Positions 25,145-33,539 of a DNA stretch of 64,000 bases are shown here, one piece after another. Origin of the DNA: UQRS01 sp050946935 (lineage in GTDB: Bacteria; Bacillota; Clostridia; Oscillospirales; Acutalibacteraceae). Numbering within the stretch: position 1 is the first letter of the stretch; the number at the start of each line of letters is the position of its first letter. Below the pieces are notes generated by a model. It worked only from the letters and a program-made list of their open reading frames with translations, had not been told where the DNA came from and searched no databases. The stretch is taken from the NCBI GenBank assembly GCA_050946935.1, contig JBMNVR010000009.1, positions 15,537-79,536 on the forward strand. Reading direction: 5' to 3'. Both the position numbers and the translations under genes were made by a program.

Positions 25145-28100
25145 TTAATCGGGCGACCCGTTTACGATCTCCGACCGGAGCTCCACCACATCGGAGACGG
25201 TCAACGTATCGTTCCCATCCAGATCGCCGGCCTGCCGCTGTCGTTCGCCGTACTCGTCCTCTGTAATCGCCTGCCGCAGTCCGACCACGTCGGAGACAGT
25301 AAGCCTGCCGTCAAAATCCACATCTCCCTTTTGTACCGGCAGTACGTCGGTCACGGCCTCCCGCAGCTCGGTCCAGCACAGCGCAGCCTCCGCCTGCAGC
25401 AGGAGGGGATCGCCAACCGCCGTCTCGGCCGCCGACAGCGCGGCGTCCAAACGCGCTCTGCCCTCCGCAGTATAATCGGCCGTCTGCGCCCGGACAGCGC
25501 GATCCATCCACTTCCGGCAGGCGTCCATATCCGGCTCGACCTCAAGGGTCAGCTCGGGATAGAGGGTACACATGGCATACAACTGCCAGGAGGCGTGCTC
25601 CTGATTACCCGGATCGCTGTAGGCGATCACACCCGGCTCGAACTGGGTCCAGTTTTCAGTATAGAGGTTGCTGTCCGCCCGGTGGGCGAGCGAAAAACTG
25701 AGAAGCCGGGAAACCGTCTCCGCATCTCCCTGCTCGGCGGCGAACATAAGCTCCCAGGACCAGCCCTTGCCGATCACATGCGCTGAGGTGCCATTCCTGC
25801 CCTTGGAGGTATCCAGCCCCGTGCCCTCCGTGTTCAAAAATACGCAGGCATCCAGCATGGAATAGCCGTTATAGTCTACCGAGCCGAATTTCCGGTATTT
25901 TTCGAGCGTATGGTTCAAAATCTCTGTATTGGCCGCATGCCAGTTTGCCGCGATCGGGGCGAGGTTAACCCAGGAAAATCCGGGGATAAAGTAGTCTTCT
26001 CCGTTTTCCGTGACCATTTGCCCGAGCATCTCGGCATAGATTGTCTCTCCGTCAAAGGTGCAGATCAGAGTTTTTTCAATGCCGGCGACCAGCCGCCTGT
26101 CCATTTCCGCCCAGAAAGAGGCATTTTCCGAATCACCGAAGGCCACGGCGATTTCGGCCATCTCATACAGACTTTGAGAGGCAAAAACATTGGTGATGAG
26201 ATCGTAGCCCTTGTGGTACTGGGTATTGCGTGTATGCTCGAAATGCGGGTTGTAGATCAGATCCATAGCCTCATTGAACTGATCGTCCTCCTGCAAATAA
26301 TAATTGCACAGCTTCGCAACCAGAGGGTAAGAGGCTTCCAGCCACGCATTGTACTGCGCGTTGCCGGCCGCCGCCTTATAAAACTGCACCCAGGCATAAG
26401 CCACCATATAGGTACAGTCAACCTGGCGCGCCGCATCGCAGGTCGGGGTCAGATAGGAGCGGTATGCGGTAAAACTGAAATCACCGGCGACCGCCTCCTC
26501 CCGGCCGCCGCCGAGGCAGGAGGCAAAGCGGTCGGCATCGGCCGCGCCGAACCAGGTCAAACTGCCGGCCGGCGCGTCTTTTGCCGACAGGCGGAGGATA
26601 TAGTTCCCCGCCGCGTTGGCGCGGCCGTCCAGCGGCAGGCCGAAGCGGAAGGTATAGCTCCCCTCGGTCCCGATCTTTTTCAGCGGCAGCCTATCCGTGG
26701 CGACCAGGATGCGTTCCGTTCCGATCTGTTTATAAAGCGCCGCGGAAAGTACCCCATCCGTGTCAACCGCCCGGCCCAGCCGCACCTGAACCGCCGTGAT
26801 AGTCTCCTCTGAATAGGTCGGGATCTCCTGCTCGGCAAAGGTTTCCCCACCGAACGCAGCCAGCGCTCCGGTCTGCCGCACCGGCTCAATGGAAAAACTT
26901 GCGGTCGTCGGCACCCACTCGTCTCCGTCAAAAGCAAAGCAGTTGCCTGCAATATCTTCCTGCGTTGAGAGGAGTGCGACCTCCCCCGGCGCACCGTCGG
27001 TTTGCACAACCAGGCAATAGTCTGAATCGGCCGGGATGTCGGCCGGCTGCTCAAACGAGAGGGTGTAGACACTCTCCCCCGTCCGGTCGATTGCCGCCTC
27101 CGACACGGCGAGCGGCTCGCCGTTCAGGCTCTCCCGCAGCTCGGCGCGCAGCGTCCCGCCGGCCTGCGCCGCACGCAGAGAAAGCTTTACCCCGGTCAGC
27201 TTTCCGGCGACGGCGAACCGGAATTTCCGTGCGGCCGGCTGTCCGGCAACGGAGACGTATGGCTCCACCACAAACGCCGTCGTTTTTTCGTCGGTATACC
27301 AGCCGCCGTAGGCCTGCTGATCGTAATTGAGGGCGGAATAGCCATCGACCGCTCCGCTTCCCTTCCAGGCCACCCTGCCGCAGTCCTCAGGCACGGAAAG
27401 CTCAAGATAATAGCGTTTTCCCGCCTCAACCTGCACCGGCTGATCAAACACCAGCCGCCGCCAGCCATCGGTTTCCTCCCCGAGGGAAAAGGTCTGCTCC
27501 GCCACCGCGGACGCGTCGTTTTGATAGTCCTCCAGAATCCGAACGGTCACACGGTCGGTATCCCCGGTGCTGGTCAAATACGCACACACTGAGCCAATCG
27601 CGGTGAATGCAGCGGTAAAGGGCTGCGCCGCCTTGTTGTTCGGCTCGTTTAACAAATAGAGTTCGTGATCAGCCTGTTTTTGGGAAAACACGCCGGAAAT
27701 CGGCGTCTCTTCCTCCGACAGCATCTCAAACGCCGTGATATCTCCGGTTCCGGTGCGCCAGCCGCCATCAGCCACAAGGTCATAGTTGATCGACTGAAAA
27801 TCTCCGCCTGCGCTGATCCCGGTCCAAACCACCCTGCCCGAGTCCTCGGCCGAGACCTCAAGATAATAGAGGCGGTTCGGGGACAGCTCAACCGGCCGGT
27901 CAAACAAGATGGTCTGCCAACCGCTGGGGTTCTCTCCAAACGTGTAGTCGGCAGAGGCCACAAGGGTGGTCGGATCGCGGTAGTCGGTTAAAATCCGAAC
28001 GACCACCCGATCGGTATCATATGTCTTTTTCAGATTCAGCCGTACCCCGGTGACACTGCCGTACGGTACGGCAAAGGGCTGCACGCCCTTGTTGTTGGGG

Positions 28101-28576
28101 GCGTTCAGCAGGTAGAGGTCGCGGTTTGACGCAGTCTGGGCGTAAAACGCTTCGGTAGCCGACGCATGGACTGGATCGCCCAGATAATCATTGCCGTACG
28201 CCTCGTCCTGCAAATTGTCAAGGATGTGAGCCATGAACCCGCAGCCGTACCACTGGTTATAGGTCAGCAGGTAGTTGAGCAGCCGCTGCGCGCTGTCGAG
28301 ATCCCCAAACTTCAGCATGGCCATCGCGTCGATCGCACTGTCCCGCGGGAACATGCCCGGATACGTCCCGGTGACCGAGGTGGCGGAATACCCGCGGCTG
28401 GTGATCCGGCCGCTCAAATTTAAATAGGTGTTTTTATGCATACTGACCATTTCTTCGGTAAGCGGCATAAGCGTTTCCTCCTTTTCTGTCGTCTGCGCCG
28501 CAGCCGGCGCAGGACCGGACAAGAGCATGGCTATAGACAGCGCAACGCATCCGGTTTTCAACCACTGTTTTTTCAT
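25145..28576 (-). CDS. Secreted six-hairpin glycosidase-like protein with four inserted beta modules and a C-terminal dockerin
   Basis: 1143 residues with a signal peptide (MKKQWLKTGCVALSIAMLLSG, cleavage near AAAQ). Residues about 35-145 start an (alpha/alpha)6 catalytic fold with YPGMFPRDSAIDAMAM. Then come four beta-sandwich modules (about 150-290, 300-430, 430-560, 560-690); the first two are clear repeats sharing LYLLN-x-PNNK and DTDRV-V-RIL. The barrel resumes at about 695 (DAARQVDCTYMVAYAW) to 1030, including GFSWVNLAPIAANWHA and GRNGTSAHVIGKGWSWELMFA. A helical linker and a two-repeat dockerin (GDVDFDGRLTVSDVVGLR; GDLDGNDTLTVSDVVELR) end it. GH family and substrate are not certain; GH125- or GH15-like relatives are possible. 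It follows the PIG-L gene by 104 nt. Confidence 0.8.
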   Translation of the reverse strand: MKKQWLKTGCVALSIAMLLSGPAPAAAQTTEKEETLMPLTEEMVSMHKNTYLNLSGRITSRGYSATSVTGTYPGMFPRDSAIDAMAMLKFGDLDSAQRLLNYLLTYNQWYGCGFMAHILDNLQDEAYGNDYLGDPVHASATEAFYAQTASNRDLYLLNAPNNKGVQPFAVPYGSVTGVRLNLKKTYDTDRVVVRILTDYRDPTTLVASADYTFGENPSGWQTILFDRPVELSPNRLYYLEVSAEDSGRVVWTGISAGGDFQSINYDLVADGGWRTGTGDITAFEMLSEEETPISGVFSQKQADHELYLLNEPNNKAAQPFTAAFTAIGSVCAYLTSTGDTDRVTVRILEDYQNDASAVAEQTFSLGEETDGWRRLVFDQPVQVEAGKRYYLELSVPEDCGRVAWKGSGAVDGYSALNYDQQAYGGWYTDEKTTAFVVEPYVSVAGQPAARKFRFAVAGKLTGVKLSLRAAQAGGTLRAELRESLNGEPLAVSEAAIDRTGESVYTLSFEQPADIPADSDYCLVVQTDGAPGEVALLSTQEDIAGNCFAFDGDEWVPTTASFSIEPVRQTGALAAFGGETFAEQEIPTYSEETITAVQVRLGRAVDTDGVLSAALYKQIGTERILVATDRLPLKKIGTEGSYTFRFGLPLDGRANAAGNYILRLSAKDAPAGSLTWFGAADADRFASCLGGGREEAVAGDFSFTAYRSYLTPTCDAARQVDCTYMVAYAWVQFYKAAAGNAQYNAWLEASYPLVAKLCNYYLQEDDQFNEAMDLIYNPHFEHTRNTQYHKGYDLITNVFASQSLYEMAEIAVAFGDSENASFWAEMDRRLVAGIEKTLICTFDGETIYAEMLGQMVTENGEDYFIPGFSWVNLAPIAANWHAANTEILNHTLEKYRKFGSVDYNGYSMLDACVFLNTEGTGLDTSKGRNGTSAHVIGKGWSWELMFAAEQGDAETVSRLLSFSLAHRADSNLYTENWTQFEPGVIAYSDPGNQEHASWQLYAMCTLYPELTLEVEPDMDACRKWMDRAVRAQTADYTAEGRARLDAALSAAETAVGDPLLLQAEAALCWTELREAVTDVLPVQKGDVDFDGRLTVSDVVGLRQAITEDEYGERQRQAGDLDGNDTLTVSDVVELRSEIVNGSPD

Positions 28577-28680
28577 AAAACGACCCCTTTCTTATGATCC
28601 GGGTGAAACGCCCGGCTTTTCCAAAATACACGCACCCTGCGCCAAAAGGGCGAAGAGGGCCCGGCATCCGACAGCCAGCC

Positions 28681-29532
28681 TCACCCTTTCTTTGCAGAAA
28701 TCCGGTCAAGCCGGCCGATCACGTCCGCCCTGAACCGGTCGATGTGCCGGCCGATCATCTCCTGTACAGAAAGGCCGGCGAATATCTCCCCGGTCATGTC
28801 CATCCCGTAGCAGGCGCCGGCGGCCCGATCCTTCTCATACCCCGAGAGGAATACTGCGTTGGCCGTCCGCCGCCCCAGCACCCCGTCGTCATAGTGCTTG
28901 TGCCCGGCGATCTGCGAAGGGAAGGCGGTAATCAGCGCCCGCTCCAGCTCGGGATCTCCGTATCGGTCAAAGACCGTTTTATCCCCGTCGCAGAGCCAGT
29001 CGAGCGACCGCCAGACCTCCATCCCGTACACCCTGCCCGGCCGCAGAGCCTCAGGCAGCGCCTGCAGCGCCGCAATCGCCGCGACGGCCGCCGCCACATG
29101 GGTGTCGTGCTTATCTGCCAGGTTGTGGATATAGACCCGCTCAGGCCGACAAAGGCGCAGCACCTCCCCGATTTGGGAGAGGATTTCTTCCCGCTGATTC
29201 TTCACCTCGTCGCTCGAATGGCCGAGCAGCGCGACGGCCAGATACCCGCCAATCTCGGCTGCGCGACGCTGCTCCCCGGCGCGGACGGCAGCCTTGTCCG
29301 CACGCGAAAAGGAACGGAGACTCTCCCCCGCCGCCTCTCCGGCGCCGTCGGTCAGTACCAACCCGACGAACCCCCGGCCCGGGCGCCCTTTGCAGGCATA
29401 GATGGCGGGATAAGCCATCAGCTCAATGTCGTCCGGGTGAGCCGCGATGCACAAGTCGGTCGTTTCGGCAAGCGCCCGCCGCCCGTGATCCGGAAAATAA
29501 AATCCCATCTGCTTTGTTCGGTCATCCGGCAT
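28681..29532 (-). CDS. PIG-L/LmbE-family deacetylase
   Basis: 283 residues with AAAAGAGG before ATG 29532. PIG-L deacetylases are zinc-dependent and remove acetyl groups from N-acetylated sugars or small glycoconjugates. Motifs: DLCIAAHPDDIELMAYP with the AHPDD metal site (about 31-35), VLTDGAGE, RRAAEIGG, and NLADKHDTHVAAA with the second histidine pair (HDTH, about 141). No signal peptide, so it acts in the cytoplasm. It lies upstream of a dockerin glycosidase and divergent from an AraC regulator, so the three may form one sugar-responsive unit, with the deacetylase treating an imported N-acetylated fragment. That use is inference. Confidence 0.88.
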   Translation of the reverse strand: MPDDRTKQMGFYFPDHGRRALAETTDLCIAAHPDDIELMAYPAIYACKGRPGRGFVGLVLTDGAGEAAGESLRSFSRADKAAVRAGEQRRAAEIGGYLAVALLGHSSDEVKNQREEILSQIGEVLRLCRPERVYIHNLADKHDTHVAAAVAAIAALQALPEALRPGRVYGMEVWRSLDWLCDGDKTVFDRYGDPELERALITAFPSQIAGHKHYDDGVLGRRTANAVFLSGYEKDRAAGACYGMDMTGEIFAGLSVQEMIGRHIDRFRADVIGRLDRISAKKG

Positions 29533-29590
29533 GGAAAAACCTCTTTTCTGTCATCTTTTTTCATACACCTCTTGTTTTTTATCCACTTGT

Positions 29591-29618
29591 ATTATAAGAT
29601 AACTTATAAAGAGAGCAA
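29591..29618 (-). promoter_or_regulatory. Promoter of the PIG-L/glycosidase transcript
   Basis: TTGCTC, 16-nt spacer, TATAAT on the minus strand, in the 171-bp region shared with the divergent AraC gene. Confidence 0.6.
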
Positions 29619-29703
29619 AGAATATATATTGCTTCAGATTAACACAATCTTGCCATCCGACGGATTGGTTGTGATCCTTCGCGCAGGGAAAGGAGCATTT
29701 TTT

Positions 29704-30591
29704 GTGACACGCGGTGAAAATTATGAATCCCACGCCGGAATTGAGGCCGATTTTCCCTTTATTTTCCACCCCGATTATCTGAGCCGGCAAGACAAATTCC
29801 TGATGCACTGGCACGAAAACATCGAGCTTCTGTATTTCACCGACGGCAGGGCGGACGTCCTCTGTGACAGTGTGCGTCTGCGGGCGGAAGCCGGCAGCCT
29901 CGTCGTCATCAATCCCTATACGCTGCACAGTGTCGAAGCTGTCAGCGACCGGTGCGAGTATCACACCCTGATTGTCGATCTGGGATTTTGCGGCCGGATC
30001 GGGCTGCCGGTTGGCGTCCTGCCAATTCAAAATCTGGTGCACGACGGCGCGGCCAGCCAAATCTTTGAACGGCTCATCACCGAGGAAGCGACCCGCCCCT
30101 CTTATTATAAAGCCGCGTTTCAGGCCGGTGTGATCGAACTGCTGACGCGGCTGCTGCGTCTGAGCGAGCAGAGCGACCTACTGGAAAGCAGGTACAGCAC
30201 CCACCAGCTTGAGATGGTGCGCGGCGCCATGTCCTATATCGCGCGGCGTTATGCCCAGCCTATCCAGGTGGAAGAAGTCGCCCGGTCGGTTGGTTACAGC
30301 AAATACTATTTTTGCAGAATTTTTAAAGAGATTACCGGGCGTACAGTGGTGGTTTATATCAATGAGCTGCGCTGCGACCGGGCAAGGCAGCTGATCTGCT
30401 CGGGAGAGTGCAACATCAGCGAAAGCGCCGAGCGGTGCGGCTTTCACAACCTATCCTATTTCACCCGGGCGTATAAGCAGTTTTTCGGCATCCTGCCGTC
30501 CGCCGCGCGGAAAGAGGCCGCCCGGCGGGCTGCGCACCGGCCGCAGTACGTCAACCCCTGCGTCGTTCGGGATGCATTCAACCGGGGATGA
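29704..30591 (+). CDS. AraC-family transcriptional regulator
   Basis: 295 residues from a GTG at 29704, supported by AAAGGAG 8 nt upstream; the longer open frame to the left is antisense to the PIG-L gene. The N-terminal half is an AraC-type cupin ligand domain (FLMHWHENIELLYFTDGRADVL, then EAGSLVVINPYTLHSVEA). The C-terminal half carries two helix-turn-helix units: MSYIARRYAQPIQVEEVARSVGYSKYYFCRIFKEITG and the second with CNISESAERCGFHNLSYFTRAYKQFFG. Length is typical. Located head to head with the PIG-L/glycosidase genes, it probably activates them in response to a sugar. Confidence 0.93.
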   Translation: MTRGENYESHAGIEADFPFIFHPDYLSRQDKFLMHWHENIELLYFTDGRADVLCDSVRLRAEAGSLVVINPYTLHSVEAVSDRCEYHTLIVDLGFCGRIGLPVGVLPIQNLVHDGAASQIFERLITEEATRPSYYKAAFQAGVIELLTRLLRLSEQSDLLESRYSTHQLEMVRGAMSYIARRYAQPIQVEEVARSVGYSKYYFCRIFKEITGRTVVVYINELRCDRARQLICSGECNISESAERCGFHNLSYFTRAYKQFFGILPSAARKEAARRAAHRPQYVNPCVVRDAFNRG

Positions 30592-30644
30592 TTTATCCGT
30601 GCGGCAGGAAGCGCGCTCCATCTTGCGATCATATAAAAAAGATG

Positions 30645-30715
30645 GTACTATAATAAAAAAGCCGCCAAATCAAATTTGAATAAAAGGACACCCCGGCGGC
30701 GGCCTTTTGAAAGAC
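30645..30715 (+). repeat. Half copy of the 140-bp repeat before the pentapeptide gene
   Basis: AATAAAAAAGCCGCCAAATC followed by CCGGCGGCGG matches the first half of the tandem-repeat unit, ending just before the pentapeptide gene's ribosome site. Confidence 0.7.
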
Positions 30716-30729
30716 AGGAGGTGTTTTGC

Positions 30730-31386
30730 ATGGATCTGAAACCTCTTTCCCCGAAAACCGAAGCCGCCGTGCCGGCCGACCTGCCGCTGGAGCAGGCGGT
30801 CGACCGTGCGAAAGCAGAGGGGCTGCCGATCAGCGAACTTTGCTTTTCTGATCTGGACTGCAACGGCCTCGACCTGTCGGGGGTGAACTTCAACTGCGTC
30901 ATATTTGAAAACTGCCGACTGACGAGCTGCGTATTGCGGAAATGTGGCTTTACTGACGTACGGTTTTCCGGCTGCGACCTGTCCAACTGCGTTTTCTCCG
31001 GCAGCCTCTTCCGCCGCACCGCGTTTGAGGATACAAAGGGACTCGGCGCCGATTTTTCAGAGTGCAGGTTTTATTCCCTCCGCCTGCTGAGCGGCTCGTT
31101 TCGCCTGGCCGATTTTTCCTACAGCGCCTTCGACCGCGCCGAGTTGGAGGGTACCGGATTTTCAGAAGGCTTTTTCTCCTCCGTCTCGTTCAAACGGACC
31201 GCGCTGCAAAACTGTGATTTTACCCGCGTCTCCTTTTTCAAAACGCCGCTTGCGGGACTGGATCTCACCGCCTGCACGATTGAAGAGATCGCCCTGTCCG
31301 AGCACGGAACCGAGTTGCAAGGCGCCGTGGTCGATCTGTTTCAGGCGGCCGATCTCTCCCGACTGCTCGGTTTGAAAATCAAATAG
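30730..31386 (+). CDS. Pentapeptide-repeat protein
   Basis: 218 residues from ATG 30730 with AGGAGGTG upstream. About residues 35-185 follow the A(D/N)LXX-type five-residue period that builds a right-handed square beta-helix: SDLDCNGLDLSGVNFNCVIF, SGCDLSNCVFSGSLF, ADFSECRFYSL, ADFSYSAFDRAELEGTGF, LQNCDFTRVSFFKTPLAGLDL. Some such proteins mimic DNA and protect gyrase (Qnr, McbG); others have no known role. This one keeps the central Phe/Leu ladder but also many Cys. It has no signal peptide. It stands upstream of a two-component system on the same strand, 191 nt apart, so co-regulation is possible. Confidence 0.85.
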   Translation: MDLKPLSPKTEAAVPADLPLEQAVDRAKAEGLPISELCFSDLDCNGLDLSGVNFNCVIFENCRLTSCVLRKCGFTDVRFSGCDLSNCVFSGSLFRRTAFEDTKGLGADFSECRFYSLRLLSGSFRLADFSYSAFDRAELEGTGFSEGFFSSVSFKRTALQNCDFTRVSFFKTPLAGLDLTACTIEEIALSEHGTELQGAVVDLFQAADLSRLLGLKIK

Positions 31387-31577
31387 GCTCAGGTAAATTC
31401 CGGCTTTCCGGCAAAAGCGTGACACACCGCACGGCCGAAGGACAGAAAAGGCCGTCCCCCAACCGGATCGGAGCATTTTTCTTGCTCCTCCCGAAAAAAG
31501 CCGGGCGCTTTTTCGCCTTTGGCTTGCGGTTTGCGGCCGCAACATATATAATGACAGAAAAAAAGGAGGGGCGGATC

Positions 31578-32249
31578 ATGTATCGCATTTTTCTGGTTGA
31601 GGACGACGACAGCATCGCGGGCAGCATCACCCGGCATATCGAAAGCTGGGGCTTTATGGTCGTCCGCGCGGACGATTACCGCAATATTCTGGCCGAGTTC
31701 GCCGCCGTCGACCCGCAGCTTGTCCTGCTTGATATCTCCCTGCCGTTTGCCGACGGCTACCATTGGTGCGAGAAAATCCGCCGCGTTTCCAAGGTACCGA
31801 TTATCTTCATCTCCTCCGCGGCTGACAATATGAACATCGTCATGGCCGTGTCGGCCGGGGCGGATGATTTCGTCGCCAAGCCCTTCGACCTCTCTGTCCT
31901 GACGGCCAAGATTCAGGCCGTATTGCGCCGGACCTACGCCTTTGCCGGACAAAGCCCAATTACCGAGATAAACGGCCTTTTGTTCAACCGAGAGGAAGGC
32001 GCCCTGACCGGAGACGACAAAAAGATTCCCCTGACCAAAAATGAGTGCCGCATCCTCGCACTTCTTCTGGACAACAAGGGCAGGGTGGTCAGCAGAGAGC
32101 TAATGATGACCCGCTTATGGGAAACCGACAGCTTTGTGGATGAAAATACCCTCTCGGTCAATGTGGCGCGGTTGCGGAAAAAGCTGGACGAGGCCGGGGC
32201 GACCGGCACCATCCAGACCAAAAAAGGGATGGGGTATATAATCGAATGA
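31578..32249 (+). CDS. OmpR-family response regulator (BceR/GraR-like)
   Basis: 223 residues from ATG 31578 (AAAGGAGG upstream). Receiver domain with VEDDDS, phosphoacceptor Asp52 in LVLLDISLPFADG, and K in DDFVAKPFD; winged-helix output domain with LTKNECRILALLLDNKGRVVSRE and NTLSVNVARLRKKLDE. Short size and sequence pattern resemble BceR-type regulators that sense peptide antibiotics together with a BceAB-type ABC transporter. Its stop overlaps the histidine kinase start by 4 nt. Confidence 0.93.
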   Translation: MYRIFLVEDDDSIAGSITRHIESWGFMVVRADDYRNILAEFAAVDPQLVLLDISLPFADGYHWCEKIRRVSKVPIIFISSAADNMNIVMAVSAGADDFVAKPFDLSVLTAKIQAVLRRTYAFAGQSPITEINGLLFNREEGALTGDDKKIPLTKNECRILALLLDNKGRVVSRELMMTRLWETDSFVDENTLSVNVARLRKKLDEAGATGTIQTKKGMGYIIE

Positions 32250-33253
32250 ACCGACCGGATTTCTTTAAAACGCTGGCCGCCTATCTACGTGAGCGAACCG
32301 GCGGGGTTATTGTATACATCGTCTTTCTCGGCATATTTTTGCTGATCTTTTCCCTGTATTCGATCGAGGCGGAGGCGATTCTCTACGCTGCGGGACTTTG
32401 CGCCTTTACGGCGCTGTTTTACGCAGCCTTTGATTTTTGGAAATTCTACCGCCGCCACCGGGCGCTTACGGATATCGCCCGGCAGATTTGTTATGAAATG
32501 GAAAATCTCCCGGAGCCGGACGGCCTTTTACAAAGCGATTACGACCGTCTGGTTCGGAAGCTGTTCGACGAAACACAGCGTTTGAACACGGACGCTGCGC
32601 GGCAAACCAGAGAGCGAAACGATTACTACACCATGTGGGTACATCAGATCAAAACACCGATCGCCGCCATGCGGCTGCTTTTGCAGGAAAAGGAAAACGC
32701 TGCGGGTTCGGCCGCTCTTTCAGCCGAGCTGCTGCGGATCGAGCAGTACGCCGGGATGGCGCTTTCCTACCTGCGACTGGAGAGCGACACAACCGACTAT
32801 GTGATCCGGCAGTACCCGCTCGACAGCATCGTACGGCAGGCCGTGCGCAAATACGCACCCCTGTTCATCTGCAAAAAGCTCTCCCTTGAATTGGAGGTAG
32901 CGGACATTCTGGTTCTGACCGATGAAAAATGGCTGCTCTTCGTAATCGAACAAATTCTTTCCAACGCCTTGAAATACACAGCCAAAGGCCAAATCCGCAT
33001 TTACAGCAAAGGCAGCGACCTTGTGATTGAGGACACCGGAATCGGCATCGCGGCCGAGGATCTTCCCAGAATCGGGCAAAAGGGGTTCACAGGCGGCAAC
33101 GGCCGGATGGAAAACCGCTCGACCGGGTTGGGGCTGTATCTCTGCCGACGGACGCTGACAAAGCTTTCGCATACCATGACGGTCGAGTCGGAGTCAGGCC
33201 GCGGCACCCGGGTAACTCTGGGGCTGGGAACCGACGCGCTGGTTTTGGAATAA
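32246..33253 (+). CDS. Intramembrane-sensing histidine kinase (BceS-like)
   Basis: 335 residues, start overlapping the response-regulator stop (ATGA). Two membrane helices (about 20-38 and 43-62) with almost no extracellular loop, the mark of intramembrane-sensing kinases. DHp box has His133 in MWVHQIKTPIAAMRLLL; ATP domain has N box EQILSNALKYT, G1 DTGIGIAAEDLPRIGQKGFTG and G2 GLGLYLCRR. BceS kinases normally get their signal from a BceAB transporter, yet no such transporter is in the adjacent 10 kb; the closest candidate target is the upstream pentapeptide gene. A strong terminator follows. Confidence 0.93.
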   Translation: MNRPDFFKTLAAYLRERTGGVIVYIVFLGIFLLIFSLYSIEAEAILYAAGLCAFTALFYAAFDFWKFYRRHRALTDIARQICYEMENLPEPDGLLQSDYDRLVRKLFDETQRLNTDAARQTRERNDYYTMWVHQIKTPIAAMRLLLQEKENAAGSAALSAELLRIEQYAGMALSYLRLESDTTDYVIRQYPLDSIVRQAVRKYAPLFICKKLSLELEVADILVLTDEKWLLFVIEQILSNALKYTAKGQIRIYSKGSDLVIEDTGIGIAAEDLPRIGQKGFTGGNGRMENRSTGLGLYLCRRTLTKLSHTMTVESESGRGTRVTLGLGTDALVLE

Positions 33254-33322
33254 CGGCAAAATCCGGCCGCTGTTTGGAACCCGGGGTTCGCGGCCGGCTT
33301 CGGATACGAACAAAACACTGCC

Positions 33323-33368
33323 AAAAACTCTCGGCCCTGCGGATTTTTCCACAGGGCCGAGAGTTTTT
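33323..33368 (+). terminator. Terminator of the two-component operon
   Basis: AAAAACTCTCGGCCCTG/CAGGGCCGAGAGTTTTT, 17-bp perfect stem with a 12-nt loop. Confidence 0.88.
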
Positions 33369-33515
33369 GTTGCTCCGTAATAAAAAACAGGATTTAAATG
33401 CCGTCCCGGCTGTCATGCTTTCACATGGCAACCGGAAGACACGACGGTAAAAAGCACCCGCCGCCAGGGTGTTGTTTTATCCAAATTTGATTTGGCGGCT
33501 ATTTTTTATGAAACG
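33360..33515 (-). repeat. Inverted, diverged copy of the 140-bp repeat
   Basis: On the minus strand it reads AATAGCCGCCAAATCAAATT to TTTTTTATTACGGAGCAACA, matching the order of blocks in the tandem copies at 1.5-2.1 kb. It fills the gap between the two-component terminator and the end of the GH130 gene. Confidence 0.75.
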
Positions 33516-33539
33516 AACTTGTGCTATAAAGGAATCCGG

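Noticed and set aside
28594..29703. Long N-terminal extension of the AraC regulator
   Set aside because: It is antisense to the PIG-L gene; the GTG at 29704 has a clear ribosome site and gives the normal AraC length.
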